64,000 bases of DNA, taken from Acidobacteriota bacterium. Lineage in GTDB: Bacteria > Acidobacteriota > Blastocatellia > Pyrinomonadales > Pyrinomonadaceae. Positions 19,955 to 29,996 of this stretch are shown here, piece after piece. The translations under genes were made by a program, and so were the position numbers. The stretch is taken from positions 1 to 64,000 of the forward strand of contig QHXM01000072.1 in assembly GCA_003222945.1 (NCBI GenBank). Reading direction: 5' to 3'. Below the pieces are notes generated by a model. The model searched no databases, had not been told where the DNA came from, and was given only the letters and a program-made list of their open reading frames with translations. How positions within the stretch are numbered: the stretch's first letter is position 1; each line of letters begins with the position of its first letter.

Positions 19955-21310
19955 ATGAATGCGCTACTTACGGCTCTGGCTCTGTTACTGAGCGCCGCTA
20001 TCTTATTCATCGTCCCAGCAGCGGGCGGCTCGGCGCTGGTCGTGTGCATACTGTTCGCCGTCCCTGCCGGGCTATTCATTTCGCGTACAGGCAGCGACAA
20101 GAATTTCCTGTTGCAGTTGTTTTTCGGCGCACTGTTGGTCAGAATCGCGGTCGGGACAACGATCTACTTTCTAAACTTGCAAGAGTTCTTCGGCGGAGAC
20201 GCCTATACCTACGACATATTTGGCAATGCTCTGCTTAAAGTTTGGCAGGGAGATAAGTCTTACAATTATCTGGTTAATATGTTTGTCGGCAGCGCCGCAG
20301 GCAGTGGCTGGGGGATGCTCTACATGGTCGCCTCCGTCTATGGAATAGCCGGACGCAACATGTTAGCCGTACAGTTTTTCAACTCGGTGCTGGGCGCTGC
20401 CACCGCGCCAGTGATTTTTCTCTGCGCGCAGCACATCTATAGAAACCATAGAGTCTCGAGAATAGCCGCACTGGCTGCCGCCTTTTACCCGTCACTCGTG
20501 CTATGGTCCTCGCAAGGTTTGAAGGACGGCCCTATCGTTTTCTGTCTGGCAATCTCTATCCTGGCTACGCTTCACCTTAGCGAGAAGGTCACTATAAGCT
20601 CTCTGTTGATGCTGCTCGGCGCGCTCTTAGCTTTACTCAGTCTGCGGTTTTATATCTTTTATATGATGGTGGCGGCAAACGTCGGAGCATTTTTAATCGG
20701 AATGCGTCAGGCTTCTGCTCGAAGTATCGCCCAACAGTTTGTCGTGATTTTGACGCTTGGCCTGGCCCTGACTTATTTGGGAGTGCTGCGGACCGCCGGC
20801 TTGCAGTTTGAAACATACGGCAACCTTGAGATGCTACAGAACAGCCGTCTTGATCTACAGCAGACGGCTAATTCGGGCTTCGGCAAGGACGTTGATCTCT
20901 CGACGACTTCGGGAGCACTCAGCACAATTCCCTCCGGTCTTGCTTATCTGCTGTTTGCGCCGTTTCCGTGGCAATTGGGCAGCCTGCGGCAGAGCATCAC
21001 CCTGCCGGAGATGGTCATCTGGTGGGTCTCTTTTCCGCTTCTTGTGCTCGGGCTTTGGTTCACCATTAAGTACAGGCTGCGGCAGACGCTCCCCATCCTG
21101 ATCTTTACAATAATGCTGACGCTTGCTTATTCAATGTTTCAGGGTAACGTGGGGACAGCTTACCGCCAGCGTTCGCAACTTCTGGTCTTCTACTTTATCT
21201 TTGCAGGGGTTGGCTATGTGATACTGAAAGAGCGGCGAGAAGACCGCAGACAGCAGGCTCTCATCTCAAAGCGTTCGGCGATGCTGGCGGGGCGTCGCCC
21301 GGTTTCCTGA
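19955..21310 (+). CDS. Polytopic membrane protein, polymerase-like or GT39-like
   Basis: 451 aa polytopic; AALAAAFYPSLVLWSSQGLKDGPIVF region. Confidence 0.6.
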   Translation: MNALLTALALLLSAAILFIVPAAGGSALVVCILFAVPAGLFISRTGSDKNFLLQLFFGALLVRIAVGTTIYFLNLQEFFGGDAYTYDIFGNALLKVWQGDKSYNYLVNMFVGSAAGSGWGMLYMVASVYGIAGRNMLAVQFFNSVLGAATAPVIFLCAQHIYRNHRVSRIAALAAAFYPSLVLWSSQGLKDGPIVFCLAISILATLHLSEKVTISSLLMLLGALLALLSLRFYIFYMMVAANVGAFLIGMRQASARSIAQQFVVILTLGLALTYLGVLRTAGLQFETYGNLEMLQNSRLDLQQTANSGFGKDVDLSTTSGALSTIPSGLAYLLFAPFPWQLGSLRQSITLPEMVIWWVSFPLLVLGLWFTIKYRLRQTLPILIFTIMLTLAYSMFQGNVGTAYRQRSQLLVFYFIFAGVGYVILKERREDRRQQALISKRSAMLAGRRPVS

Positions 21311-21327
21311 GAGGCGCGCAGACCTTT

Positions 21328-23211
21328 ATGTGTGGAATCGTAGGAATAGTTAATCGTAATGGGCGCGCCGTGGACCGCGACGTGCTCGCGCGTATGTGCG
21401 AAGCCATACGGCACAGAGGCCCGGACGAAGATGGATTCTACCGTAAGGATCGGGTCGGGCTTGGGATGCGACGGCTCGCCATCATTGATCTCAAGAGCGG
21501 ACAGCAGCCCATTCATAATGCGGACCGAACGGCGTGGATAGTCTTCAACGGTGAAATCTACAACTATCGTGAGCTTCGCGCGAAACTGGAAAAGCTAGGC
21601 CACCGCTTTTACACAAACAGCGACACCGAAGCCATAGTCCTCGCCTACGAACAGTACGGCGCGGATTGCCCGAAGCATCTGCGCGGCATGTTCGCCTTCG
21701 CAATCTGGGACGAGCGCACAGAGGAACTATTTTTAGCGCGCGACCGCGTTGGCAAGAAGCCCCTGCTCTACTCTCTCGTCAATAATCAATTCATCTTCGG
21801 CTCAGAGTTCAGCGCGCTCCTCTTGCATCCTGAGATAAGCCGCGAGATTGCGCCCGAAGCGATTCACTACTACCTCTCTTTCATGTGCGTGCCCGCACCC
21901 TTAACCGCCTATCGCGCCATAAAGAAGCTTGAGCCGGGGCACTCTCTTCGTCTCACGCGCGAAGGCGAAGTGAAGATAGAGCGTTACTGGCAGCCGGATT
22001 TTTCGCACAAAGTTAAGCTGAGCGAAGAGGAAGCAGGCGAGCGAGCAATTGAGACCTTGCGCGAAGCGGTTCGCGTGCGCTTGATGTCGGAAGTTCCGCT
22101 CGGAGCTTTTCTTTCCGGCGGAGTTGACTCTTCGGCTGTGGTCGCATTGATGAGCGAGGAATCGAGCGAGCCTGTTAAGACCTTCTCCATAGGATTTGAA
22201 GAGCAGGATTTCAGCGAACTACATCACGCGCGCCGCGTCGCAGAACATGTCGGAGCGGACCACCACGAGTTCATAGTCCGACCCGATGCTCTGGAAATTC
22301 TTCCCCTCCTCGTCGAGCATTACGGCGAGCCTTATGCCGACTCGTCCGCCATTCCAACCTACTACGTTTCGCGCGAGACTCGTCGTCATGTGACTGTGGC
22401 GTTGAACGGCGACGGTGGCGATGAGTGCTTCGCAGGTTACGAGCGCTACGCTGCTATGCGATTGGCGGAGCGTTACGGGAGACTTCCGGGCGTTATGCGC
22501 GAAGGTTTAATTAAGCAGGCGGTCAATCTTCTTCCTTCATCGGAGTTGCGTCGTGGTCGCGTGCGAAGTCTTAAGCGTTTTCTGCAATCGGCCTTGCTGC
22601 CTCCGGTTGAGCGTTACCTGCGCTGGGTGAGCGTGCTCGACAGCGCCGCGAAGGATGAGCTTTACACGAACGAGTTTCGCAGCGAGATGGCTGGCTATGA
22701 TCCTGGCAGTTGGATAGCTCCCTGGTTTGCTAAGGCCAACGGCGCAGGCGTTGTTGACGCGAGCCTTCTTGCGGACACGATGACCTATTTGCCGAACGAC
22801 CTGCTGGTCAAGGTGGACATTGCCAGCATGGCCGTCTCTTTGGAAGCCCGCTCGCCTTTTCTGGATCATCACGTTATAGAGTTCGCCGCGAGCCTTCCTG
22901 AAAAATTTAAGCTGCGCGGTTTGACTACTAAGTATCTCTTAAAGCGCGTTCTCAAAAAACTTGTGCCCGTAGAGAATCTCAATCGAGCAAAGATGGGCTT
23001 CGGCGTCCCCATAGGCTACTGGTTTCGCGGGCGTATGAAAAAATTCTTAGGCGAAACGATTTTAAGCGAAAAGGCATTAAAGCGCGGCCTCTTCAAACCT
23101 CTTGAGATCAGGCGAATGTTTGAACTTCACACGAGCGGCGAACGAGACTACGCGCATCAGCTCTGGACTTTGCTGATGTTAGAATTATGGTTTGAGAGAT
23201 TTATTGATTGA
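21328..23211 (+). CDS. asnB: Asparagine synthase (glutamine-hydrolysing) type amidotransferase
   Basis: MCGIVGIVNRNG, HRGPDEDGFY, FNGEIYNYRELR, PLGAFLSGGVDSSAVVALM motifs. Confidence 0.93.
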   Translation: MCGIVGIVNRNGRAVDRDVLARMCEAIRHRGPDEDGFYRKDRVGLGMRRLAIIDLKSGQQPIHNADRTAWIVFNGEIYNYRELRAKLEKLGHRFYTNSDTEAIVLAYEQYGADCPKHLRGMFAFAIWDERTEELFLARDRVGKKPLLYSLVNNQFIFGSEFSALLLHPEISREIAPEAIHYYLSFMCVPAPLTAYRAIKKLEPGHSLRLTREGEVKIERYWQPDFSHKVKLSEEEAGERAIETLREAVRVRLMSEVPLGAFLSGGVDSSAVVALMSEESSEPVKTFSIGFEEQDFSELHHARRVAEHVGADHHEFIVRPDALEILPLLVEHYGEPYADSSAIPTYYVSRETRRHVTVALNGDGGDECFAGYERYAAMRLAERYGRLPGVMREGLIKQAVNLLPSSELRRGRVRSLKRFLQSALLPPVERYLRWVSVLDSAAKDELYTNEFRSEMAGYDPGSWIAPWFAKANGAGVVDASLLADTMTYLPNDLLVKVDIASMAVSLEARSPFLDHHVIEFAASLPEKFKLRGLTTKYLLKRVLKKLVPVENLNRAKMGFGVPIGYWFRGRMKKFLGETILSEKALKRGLFKPLEIRRMFELHTSGERDYAHQLWTLLMLELWFERFID

Positions 23212-24173
23212 TTTATCAGAAGCTAAAGGCCAGCGCACTCGAAGGCCCGGCAGATACTCTCAAGATGAAAGACGAAGAACAATATCGGTGGCTGCCGCAG
23301 AATTGCCCCATCTGTGAGAAGCCACCTTCAAAGTTCGTGGGAATGCGGGGTGGGCGGGCGCATCGTCAACATCTGGGCGTGGAATGTAGTATCTCGCGCT
23401 GCGGAAGTTGCGGCCTGCTCTTTCCCAACCCGATGCCAATTCCCCTTAACGGGCCGGATCAGCACTACGGGGTGCTCCCGGAAGACTACTTCCAGCATCA
23501 TGATATGAACGTCAAAGGCGGGTCGGCTCTTAAGCTCTTACATCAAGCCCAGGAGTTAACAGGCGGAAAGGGACGTTTGTTGGATATAGGAACGGGAAGG
23601 GGTGAGCTGTTACGCGCTGCGATTCAGGAAGGGTGGACAGTGAAAGGTATTGAACCGTCCAACGCCTTCGCGGATTTTGCGGTTCAATATACCGGAGCGG
23701 AAATCAAGCGCGAACCTGTCGAGCGCTGCGGTTTCGATGCCGAATCATTTGATGTAGTAATGCTGGCCGCTGTCCTGGAACATTTATACAACCCGGATGA
23801 GACCATAAGGGAGATAGCGCGTATCCTGCGACCTGGTGGCGCACTTTTCGTTGACGTGCCAAATGAAAAGGGTCTTTATTTCAGAGTGGGTAATCTCTAC
23901 CAAAAATTGCGTGGGCGCGACTGGGTCGTTAATCTTGCGCCCACATTCTCGCCATTTCACGTCTTCGGATTCAGCCCCCGCTCATTGCGCGCCCTGCTTA
24001 AGAAATATAAGTTGAAGCCCGAATATTGGCACGTCTATGCAGGAAAGGCTATGGTTCCTAATCGCGGTGGAATTCTCGGCGGTCTGGAACGCTTTGCGGC
24101 GAATGCCATCACGACCCTCAGTAATTTCGGGGAGTTAGGAACATATATTGAGACTTGGGCGATTAAAGTTTAG
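23208..24173 (+). CDS. Class I SAM methyltransferase with N-terminal zinc-ribbon-like segment
   Basis: CPICEKPPSKFVG...CGSCGLLFPNP; RLLDIGTGRGELLRAA; FDVVMLAAVLEHLYNPDETI; start may be 23265. Confidence 0.8.
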   Translation: MIYQKLKASALEGPADTLKMKDEEQYRWLPQNCPICEKPPSKFVGMRGGRAHRQHLGVECSISRCGSCGLLFPNPMPIPLNGPDQHYGVLPEDYFQHHDMNVKGGSALKLLHQAQELTGGKGRLLDIGTGRGELLRAAIQEGWTVKGIEPSNAFADFAVQYTGAEIKREPVERCGFDAESFDVVMLAAVLEHLYNPDETIREIARILRPGGALFVDVPNEKGLYFRVGNLYQKLRGRDWVVNLAPTFSPFHVFGFSPRSLRALLKKYKLKPEYWHVYAGKAMVPNRGGILGGLERFAANAITTLSNFGELGTYIETWAIKV

Positions 24174-24274
24174 AAGCCGCATTAGGCACGATTCTATTTT
24201 AGAATCCAACAGGTGTGCCGGGTAAAATCCAGATTAGTATCGGATAAAGAAAAGAAGCACTGAAGGAGGCCGGG

Positions 24275-25054
24275 TTGATGAAAGGTGTTGTTTTAGCTGG
24301 TGGGCTTGGGACAAGGTTGATGCCGCTCACGGCTGTGACGAACAAGCATCTGCTCCCAGTCTATAACCAGCCGATGGTCTATTACCCGATTCAGACGCTT
24401 GTGAACGCCGGAATCAGTGAGATTATGATCGTCACGGGCGGCAACTCTGCCGGTGACTTTCTAAAACTTCTTAAGAACGGCAGGGCGTTCGGCCTCAAGC
24501 ATCTCAACTACACTTATCAGGAAGGCGAAGGCGGGATTGCCGCCGCATTGTCGCTCGTCGAAGACTTTTCCGACGGCGAGCCTATCTGCGTAGTCCTCGG
24601 CGACAACATAATAGAAGGCAACATCTGCAAGGCCGTGCGCGCATACCGGCATCAGGGCAGCGGCGCGAAGATCATATTGAAGAAAGTTTCGGACCCGCAG
24701 CGCTTCGGCGTGCCTGAACTTGAAGGTCGCAGCGTCCTGCGAATTGAAGAGAAGCCCGCCGAGCCGAAATCCGATTACGCCGTCATAGGCATCTATATGT
24801 ACGATGCGGAAGTCTTCCGTATCATACGCACGCTCAAGCCTTCGGGTCGCGGAGAGCTTGAGATAACGGACGTGAACAATGCCTATATCGAGCGCGACGA
24901 GATGACGTGGGATGAACTCGAAGGCTGGTGGACCGATGCCGGAACGTTCGACAGCCTGCTTCACGCCTCAAATCTGGTTGCAGAGACAGGCGCAAACAAG
25001 ATGGAAGTTAAAGAGGCGTCTGCGGTAGGGAATGGTCAGTACCGCCTGCGCTAG
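24275..25054 (+). CDS. rfbA: Glucose-1-phosphate thymidylyltransferase
   Basis: MKGVVLAGGLGTRLMPLTAVTNKHLLPVYNQPMVYYPIQTL... with upstream AAGGAGG. Confidence 0.92.
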   Translation: MMKGVVLAGGLGTRLMPLTAVTNKHLLPVYNQPMVYYPIQTLVNAGISEIMIVTGGNSAGDFLKLLKNGRAFGLKHLNYTYQEGEGGIAAALSLVEDFSDGEPICVVLGDNIIEGNICKAVRAYRHQGSGAKIILKKVSDPQRFGVPELEGRSVLRIEEKPAEPKSDYAVIGIYMYDAEVFRIIRTLKPSGRGELEITDVNNAYIERDEMTWDELEGWWTDAGTFDSLLHASNLVAETGANKMEVKEASAVGNGQYRLR

Positions 25055-25072
25055 CGAGCGGGTAAGATAAAC

Positions 25073-25137
25073 GATGAACTATGAACTGAAAAGCTTTTTA
25101 CTTCCGCGTTCATCGTTCCGACTTCCGCGTTTCCTTT
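25073..25137. repeat. Heptamer-repeat island 1
   Basis: ATGAACT ATGAACT tandem plus repeated ACTTCCGCGTT. Confidence 0.5.
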
Positions 25138-25138
25138 T

Positions 25139-26467
25139 ATGAAGGTCGTTCGCATCATCGCAAGGCTTAATGTCGGAGGGCCTGCGCGTCATGTCGTTTG
25201 GCTCACGGCGGGACTGCGCGAAAAGTGCGAGACGCTGCTGGTCGCTGGCCGCGTGCCGCCGGGCGAGGATGACATGGGCTACTTCGCAACCGCAAATCGG
25301 GTTGTGCCCCTCATCATCCCGCAGATGAGCCGTGAGATTTCATCGAAAGATTTATGGACGATCTGGAAACTCTATCGTCTGTTTGTGAGAGAGCGACCAG
25401 ACCTTGTTCACACGCACACGGCGAAAGCAGGAACTGTTGGCCGCGTCGCTGGCCTTCTTTATAGATGGCTGACGCCTCGCGCGCTCATAGGCCGCCCGCG
25501 CCCGTGCCGCTTCGTTCACACTTATCACGGCCACATCTTTCATAGCTATTACGGAAAGCTCAAGACGCGCATCTTTCTCTTGATTGAAAAAGCTCTTGCG
25601 CGTCTAGCGACGGATCGCATAATAGTTATCAGCCCGCAGCAGTACAGAGAGATTCACGAAGAGTTCGGCGTCGGGCGCTCCCGGCAGTTTGCAATCATCC
25701 CGCTAGGTCTGGACACAAGCGCTTTCACAGATTGGTCCGCTCGTCGCCACCTTATGCGCGATGAGTTGGGTGTAAGTGAGAGCGATTTGCTCATAGGCAT
25801 CGTAGGGAGACTGACGGAGATTAAGAACCACTCGCTCTTTCTACGGGCCGCGGCGCTTTATAAAGAGAGATTCGGAACTCGGAAAGATGGACGGCGCGTG
25901 CGATTCCTTATTTTGGGAGACGGGCAGTTGCGCGAGCGACTTGAGGGGCAGGCGCGCGAGCTAGGGCTTGAGACGGACGTAGAGTTTATGGGTACGCGCA
26001 ACGACCCGGAAAATTTTTATCCTGCGCTAGACATAGTCGCTCTAACGTCGCTGAACGAAGGAACGCCCTTAACGCTCATAGAAGCTATGGCGAATGCGCG
26101 CCCAATAGTTGCAACGGCTGTTGGCGGCGTTGTCGATCTCTTAGGCGAAGAGGTTGATTCATCTCAAGACTTGGAAGCCCGTGGCTACATTCTCGGCAAG
26201 CGCGGCGTTCGTGTTCGCGCAGGCGACGCCGCTAGTTTCTGTGATGGGCTTCGACGATTGATTGAAGATGAAGAGTTGCGACACGCTTTGGGCGAGCGCG
26301 GTCGTGGGTTTGTTGAAGAGAACTATTCAAAAGAGAGATTGCTAACAGACATAATGAACCTTTACGATGACTTGGCGCAGGAAAAATCCGTTGAGTCTGT
26401 CTCGTCAAAAGCGCGTCTGAAGTCAAAGACAATGGGTAGTTCTTCGGCTTCGGACTCCAGACTCTGA
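25139..26467 (+). CDS. Glycosyltransferase family 4
   Basis: RLNVGGPARHVVWL, VHTHTAKAGTVGR, GIVGRLTEIKNHSLFLRAA, LNEGTPLTLIEAMANARPIVATAVGGV. Confidence 0.92.
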   Translation: MKVVRIIARLNVGGPARHVVWLTAGLREKCETLLVAGRVPPGEDDMGYFATANRVVPLIIPQMSREISSKDLWTIWKLYRLFVRERPDLVHTHTAKAGTVGRVAGLLYRWLTPRALIGRPRPCRFVHTYHGHIFHSYYGKLKTRIFLLIEKALARLATDRIIVISPQQYREIHEEFGVGRSRQFAIIPLGLDTSAFTDWSARRHLMRDELGVSESDLLIGIVGRLTEIKNHSLFLRAAALYKERFGTRKDGRRVRFLILGDGQLRERLEGQARELGLETDVEFMGTRNDPENFYPALDIVALTSLNEGTPLTLIEAMANARPIVATAVGGVVDLLGEEVDSSQDLEARGYILGKRGVRVRAGDAASFCDGLRRLIEDEELRHALGERGRGFVEENYSKERLLTDIMNLYDDLAQEKSVESVSSKARLKSKTMGSSSASDSRL

Positions 26468-26490
26468 GATTATTTGAGAGGATATAAAGT

Positions 26491-27456
26491 TTGCGAGTAT
26501 TGATTACAGGCGGTGCGGGCTTTATCGGATCGCATCTTTCGGACGCGTACATTGATCGCGGCGACGAGGTCTTCGTGATTGACGACCTCTCGACGGGCAG
26601 CATAGAAAACATAGCGCACTTGAAGTCGCACCCGCGCTTCCGCTACACGATTGATTCGGTAACAAACCAACCCGTGCTGGCAGAACTCGTTGACCAGTGC
26701 GACGTGATTTTTCATCTGGCTGCGGCTGTCGGCGTCAAGCTCATCGTCGAAAGCCCTGTCAGAACGATTGAGACAAACGTTCACGGCACTGAGGTCGTGC
26801 TCTCTTTAGCGAACAAGAAGAAGAAGAAGGTTCTGATCGCTTCGACTTCAGAAGTATATGGCCTGAGCACGGAAGTTCCTTTCCGTGAAGACGGCTCGCT
26901 CGTGATGGGAGCGACGACGAAGGGTCGCTGGTCTTACGCCTGCTCAAAAGCTATTGACGAATTCTTAGCTTTAGCCTACTGGCGCGAGAAGAAGTTGCCG
27001 ACAATCGTCGTCCGTCTCTTCAACACGGTCGGCCCTCGACAGACTGGACAGTACGGAATGGTCATCCCGACCTTCGTCAAGCAGTCTCTTTCAGGAAGAC
27101 AGATAACCGTCTATGGCGACGGGCGGCAGTCGCGCTGCTTCGGATACGTCGGCGATATCATTGGCGCGCTAATCAAGTTGATGGACCATCCCGATTCTGT
27201 GGGTCAAGTCTTCAACATTGGCTCGAACGAAGAGGTGACGATTCTTGAACTGGCAAAGCGCGTCAAGGAGTTGACTCACTCGGAATCCGAGATAACGTTC
27301 GTCCCGTATGATGAAGCTTATGAAGAAGGTTTCGAGGACATGCCGCGCCGCGTACCTGATATCGCGAAGGTTGGCGCGCTCGTCGGCTTTCGCCCTCGCA
27401 TGTCGCTCAACGGAATCTTGCAGAGCGTAATAGATTTTCACAGCGGGCGACCGTAG
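26491..27456 (+). CDS. NAD-dependent sugar-nucleotide epimerase/dehydratase
   Basis: TTG start; MRVLITGGAGFIGSHLSDAYIDRGDEVFVIDDLSTGS; W-SYACSKAIDE motif. Confidence 0.88.
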   Translation: MRVLITGGAGFIGSHLSDAYIDRGDEVFVIDDLSTGSIENIAHLKSHPRFRYTIDSVTNQPVLAELVDQCDVIFHLAAAVGVKLIVESPVRTIETNVHGTEVVLSLANKKKKKVLIASTSEVYGLSTEVPFREDGSLVMGATTKGRWSYACSKAIDEFLALAYWREKKLPTIVVRLFNTVGPRQTGQYGMVIPTFVKQSLSGRQITVYGDGRQSRCFGYVGDIIGALIKLMDHPDSVGQVFNIGSNEEVTILELAKRVKELTHSESEITFVPYDEAYEEGFEDMPRRVPDIAKVGALVGFRPRMSLNGILQSVIDFHSGRP

Positions 27457-27488
27457 GATTTTAATAGATGATGTTTGAGGAGAATGTT

Positions 27489-27905
27489 ATGTCGAAAGAA
27501 AGTAACACTCTGATTCATAGATGGTTTGAAGAGGTCTGGAATAAGGGGCGCGAGGATGCGATTGATGAGATGTTCGCGGCGGACGGCATCGCGCACGGGC
27601 TTGCGGACGAGAAGGATCAGAAGCTTCGCGGTCCAGAAGGTTTCAAACCCTTCTTCAAAAAATTTCGTGATGCTTTTCCTGATATTCAGGTCGTGGTTGA
27701 AGACTGCATCACGGAAGGCGATCTTATAGCTGCTCGCTGCACGGTTCGAGCCAGTCACACGGGCGATGCTCTCGGAGTTGCCGCCACAAATAAGCCGGTC
27801 GAGTTCACAGGGATGACGATTGTTCGCGTGCGGGACGGAAAGATCGTCGAGGGATGGAACAACTTTGATTTCATGAGCCTCTACCGGCAAATTGGTTTGC
27901 TCTAG
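27489..27905 (+). CDS. SnoaL-like ester cyclase family protein
   Basis: MSKESNTLIHRWFEEVWNKGREDAIDEMFAADGIAHG... DGKIVEGWNNFD. Confidence 0.8.
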   Translation: MSKESNTLIHRWFEEVWNKGREDAIDEMFAADGIAHGLADEKDQKLRGPEGFKPFFKKFRDAFPDIQVVVEDCITEGDLIAARCTVRASHTGDALGVAATNKPVEFTGMTIVRVRDGKIVEGWNNFDFMSLYRQIGLL

Positions 27906-28071
27906 TTTTCTGCTATACTGTCCTCTCAAAACCGACCGAGACGATTAATTAGAGAAAAGGGATAGCCGCGCTTTGCTGTGGACGCTTGAAAGTTTCCGCG
28001 TCATCGAATAGGGTTTTCGAGGTTCTACGAACTTAAAAAGCGCTCTCTCGAAAGCGCGGCTTCCACGATCA

Positions 28072-29907
28072 ATGCCTTTCCAGTTTTTACAACTCGTCGC
28101 TGTTGCCGTTGCGTTTGCGCTGGCGCTCGTCCTGACCCCTATAGTTCGCGCGCTTGCGCGGCGCTGGGGTGCGGTTGCGCGCCCGAAAACGGACCGCTGG
28201 CACAAGAAGCCTACGGCGATGCTCGGCGGCGTCGCAATCTTTCTATCGGTCGCGACGGTAATTCTCTTTTATCTACTCTTCGTTCCGGCACGAGCCGACG
28301 AGATAGCAAGGCACGAGCGCACCTTTCTATGGATTATCTTGGGCGCGAGCGCATTTCTCTTCGCGGTGGGACTCGTTGACGATCTCTTTCACGCTAAGCC
28401 TTATCAGAAATTGATAGGACAGGTGATGGGCGCGGCCTTCGTGGTCTATTACGGATTGACTCTGCCCTGGACAGGCTCTGCCCCGGTCAACATGGTGATA
28501 ACGATCTTTTGGTTAATCGGAATCACTAACGCCGTCAATCTGCTGGACAACATGGATGGGCTTGCGCCAGGGATAGCAGCAATCTCGTCAATCTTTCTTG
28601 CTGTAAATTTTCTGGCAGGCTCTCAAGCGTCGGAGGCGATGGTGCTGGCCGTGTTCGCCGCCGCGCTCGTTGGCTTTCTAGTCTATAACTCGAACCCTGC
28701 ATCCATCTTCATGGGCGACTGCGGCTCTATGTTCATAGGGTTCTTTCTGGCGAGCACGTCTTTGATGAGCGTGGCGGGCGGGCGCTCGCGTAGTTTCCTG
28801 CCCGTTCTGGCCGTGCCCATACTGATTCTTTTCATCCCTATATTCGACACGACCTTTGTCACGGTTCTAAGAAAACTTTCGGGCCGCTCGGCCTCGCAAG
28901 GCGGGCGCGACCACACGTCGCATCGCCTTGTAGCGTTAGGTATGTCCGAGCGGCGAGCCGTGTGGATGCTCTACGGGTTCGCGGCGCTCTCAGGGCTTCT
29001 GGCGATGATTGCGCGCGAGATGAAGACGGACGTGAGTATTGCTGCGATCCTTGGGTTCACTATCCTGCTCACGTTGCTGGGCGTCTATCTTGCGGGCGTC
29101 AAAGTCTATGACGAAGAGGAGGTGAAGGCGGCGCACGATAAACCGCTCTTTGCTTTCCTGATTGATCTATCCTACAAGCGCCGCGTCTTTGAAGTCCTGC
29201 TTGATCTGGTGTTGATAGTTCTCTCCTATTACGGGGCTTATGTTCTGCGATTCGGTCCGGTGGGAGAGGCCGGGACGCTCAGAATTTTTTTACGCACGCT
29301 GCCCGTGCTGTTGTTTGTAAAGATGGCCGCCTTTCTGGTGATGGGCGTTTATCGCGGCATCTGGCGTTATACGAGCGTTGACGATCTGGTGGTCTTTGTC
29401 AAAGCAGTAGTCGTAGGCTCGGTTGCAAGCGCGCTGGCGGTCCTCTTCGCTTTTCGATTTGAGAGCGTGTCGCGCACGGTCTTTGTGCTGGACGGGCTTC
29501 TGATGTTCATGCTGCTTGCCGGAAGCCGTATGGCTTTCCGTCTGTTCCGTCAGGTTCTGCCCACACCGAAGGCGCGCGACGGATGCCGCGTGCTTATCTA
29601 CGGAGCGGGCGACGGGGGCGAACTGCTGTTGAGAGAAATCTTGAATAACCGCGAGTTGCAGTACGCGCCCGTCGGTTTCGTTGACGACGATCCTACGAAG
29701 AAGGGCAAAGTCATTCACGGCTTGCGCGTCTTTGGCGGCAACGGCATGTTGAGAAGCCTGTGCAGAGCGCAGCGCATTGACGAAGTGCTTATCTCAAGCT
29801 CACGCTTTACAGAAGAGCGAACAGCCGAAATCTTACGCGACTGCAAAGAGGAGCAGGTCACGCTCAAGCGAATGAGAATCAGAATCGAGGAAGTTAGTGA
29901 TGAATAA
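28072..29907 (+). CDS. Fusion: WecA/MraY-like polyprenyl-phosphate sugar-1-phosphate transferase + CapD/FlaA1-type membrane and Rossmann N-terminal region
   Basis: N-terminal DRWHKKPTAMLGGVAIF, NAVNLLDNMDGLA, FMGDCGSMFIGF, GGRDHTSHRL; C-terminal GVYRGIWRYTSVDD, RVLIYGAGDGGELLLREIL, VGFVDDDPTKKGKVIHGLRVFG; ends without the epimerase catalytic domain. Confidence 0.85.
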   Translation: MPFQFLQLVAVAVAFALALVLTPIVRALARRWGAVARPKTDRWHKKPTAMLGGVAIFLSVATVILFYLLFVPARADEIARHERTFLWIILGASAFLFAVGLVDDLFHAKPYQKLIGQVMGAAFVVYYGLTLPWTGSAPVNMVITIFWLIGITNAVNLLDNMDGLAPGIAAISSIFLAVNFLAGSQASEAMVLAVFAAALVGFLVYNSNPASIFMGDCGSMFIGFFLASTSLMSVAGGRSRSFLPVLAVPILILFIPIFDTTFVTVLRKLSGRSASQGGRDHTSHRLVALGMSERRAVWMLYGFAALSGLLAMIAREMKTDVSIAAILGFTILLTLLGVYLAGVKVYDEEEVKAAHDKPLFAFLIDLSYKRRVFEVLLDLVLIVLSYYGAYVLRFGPVGEAGTLRIFLRTLPVLLFVKMAAFLVMGVYRGIWRYTSVDDLVVFVKAVVVGSVASALAVLFAFRFESVSRTVFVLDGLLMFMLLAGSRMAFRLFRQVLPTPKARDGCRVLIYGAGDGGELLLREILNNRELQYAPVGFVDDDPTKKGKVIHGLRVFGGNGMLRSLCRAQRIDEVLISSSRFTEERTAEILRDCKEEQVTLKRMRIRIEEVSDE

Positions 29908-29910
29908 ATT

Positions 29911-29991
29911 ATGAATTATGAGTTTTGAATTTTGAATTAAAGGAGACGGAATCGTTTTCAATTCAAAACTCAAAACTCAAAACTCATAATT
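29911..29991. repeat. Heptamer-repeat inverted island 2
   Basis: ATTATGAGTTTTGAATTTTGAATT ... AATTCAAAACTCAAAACTCAAAACTCATAAT. Confidence 0.8.
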
Positions 29992-29996
29992 CCTTT

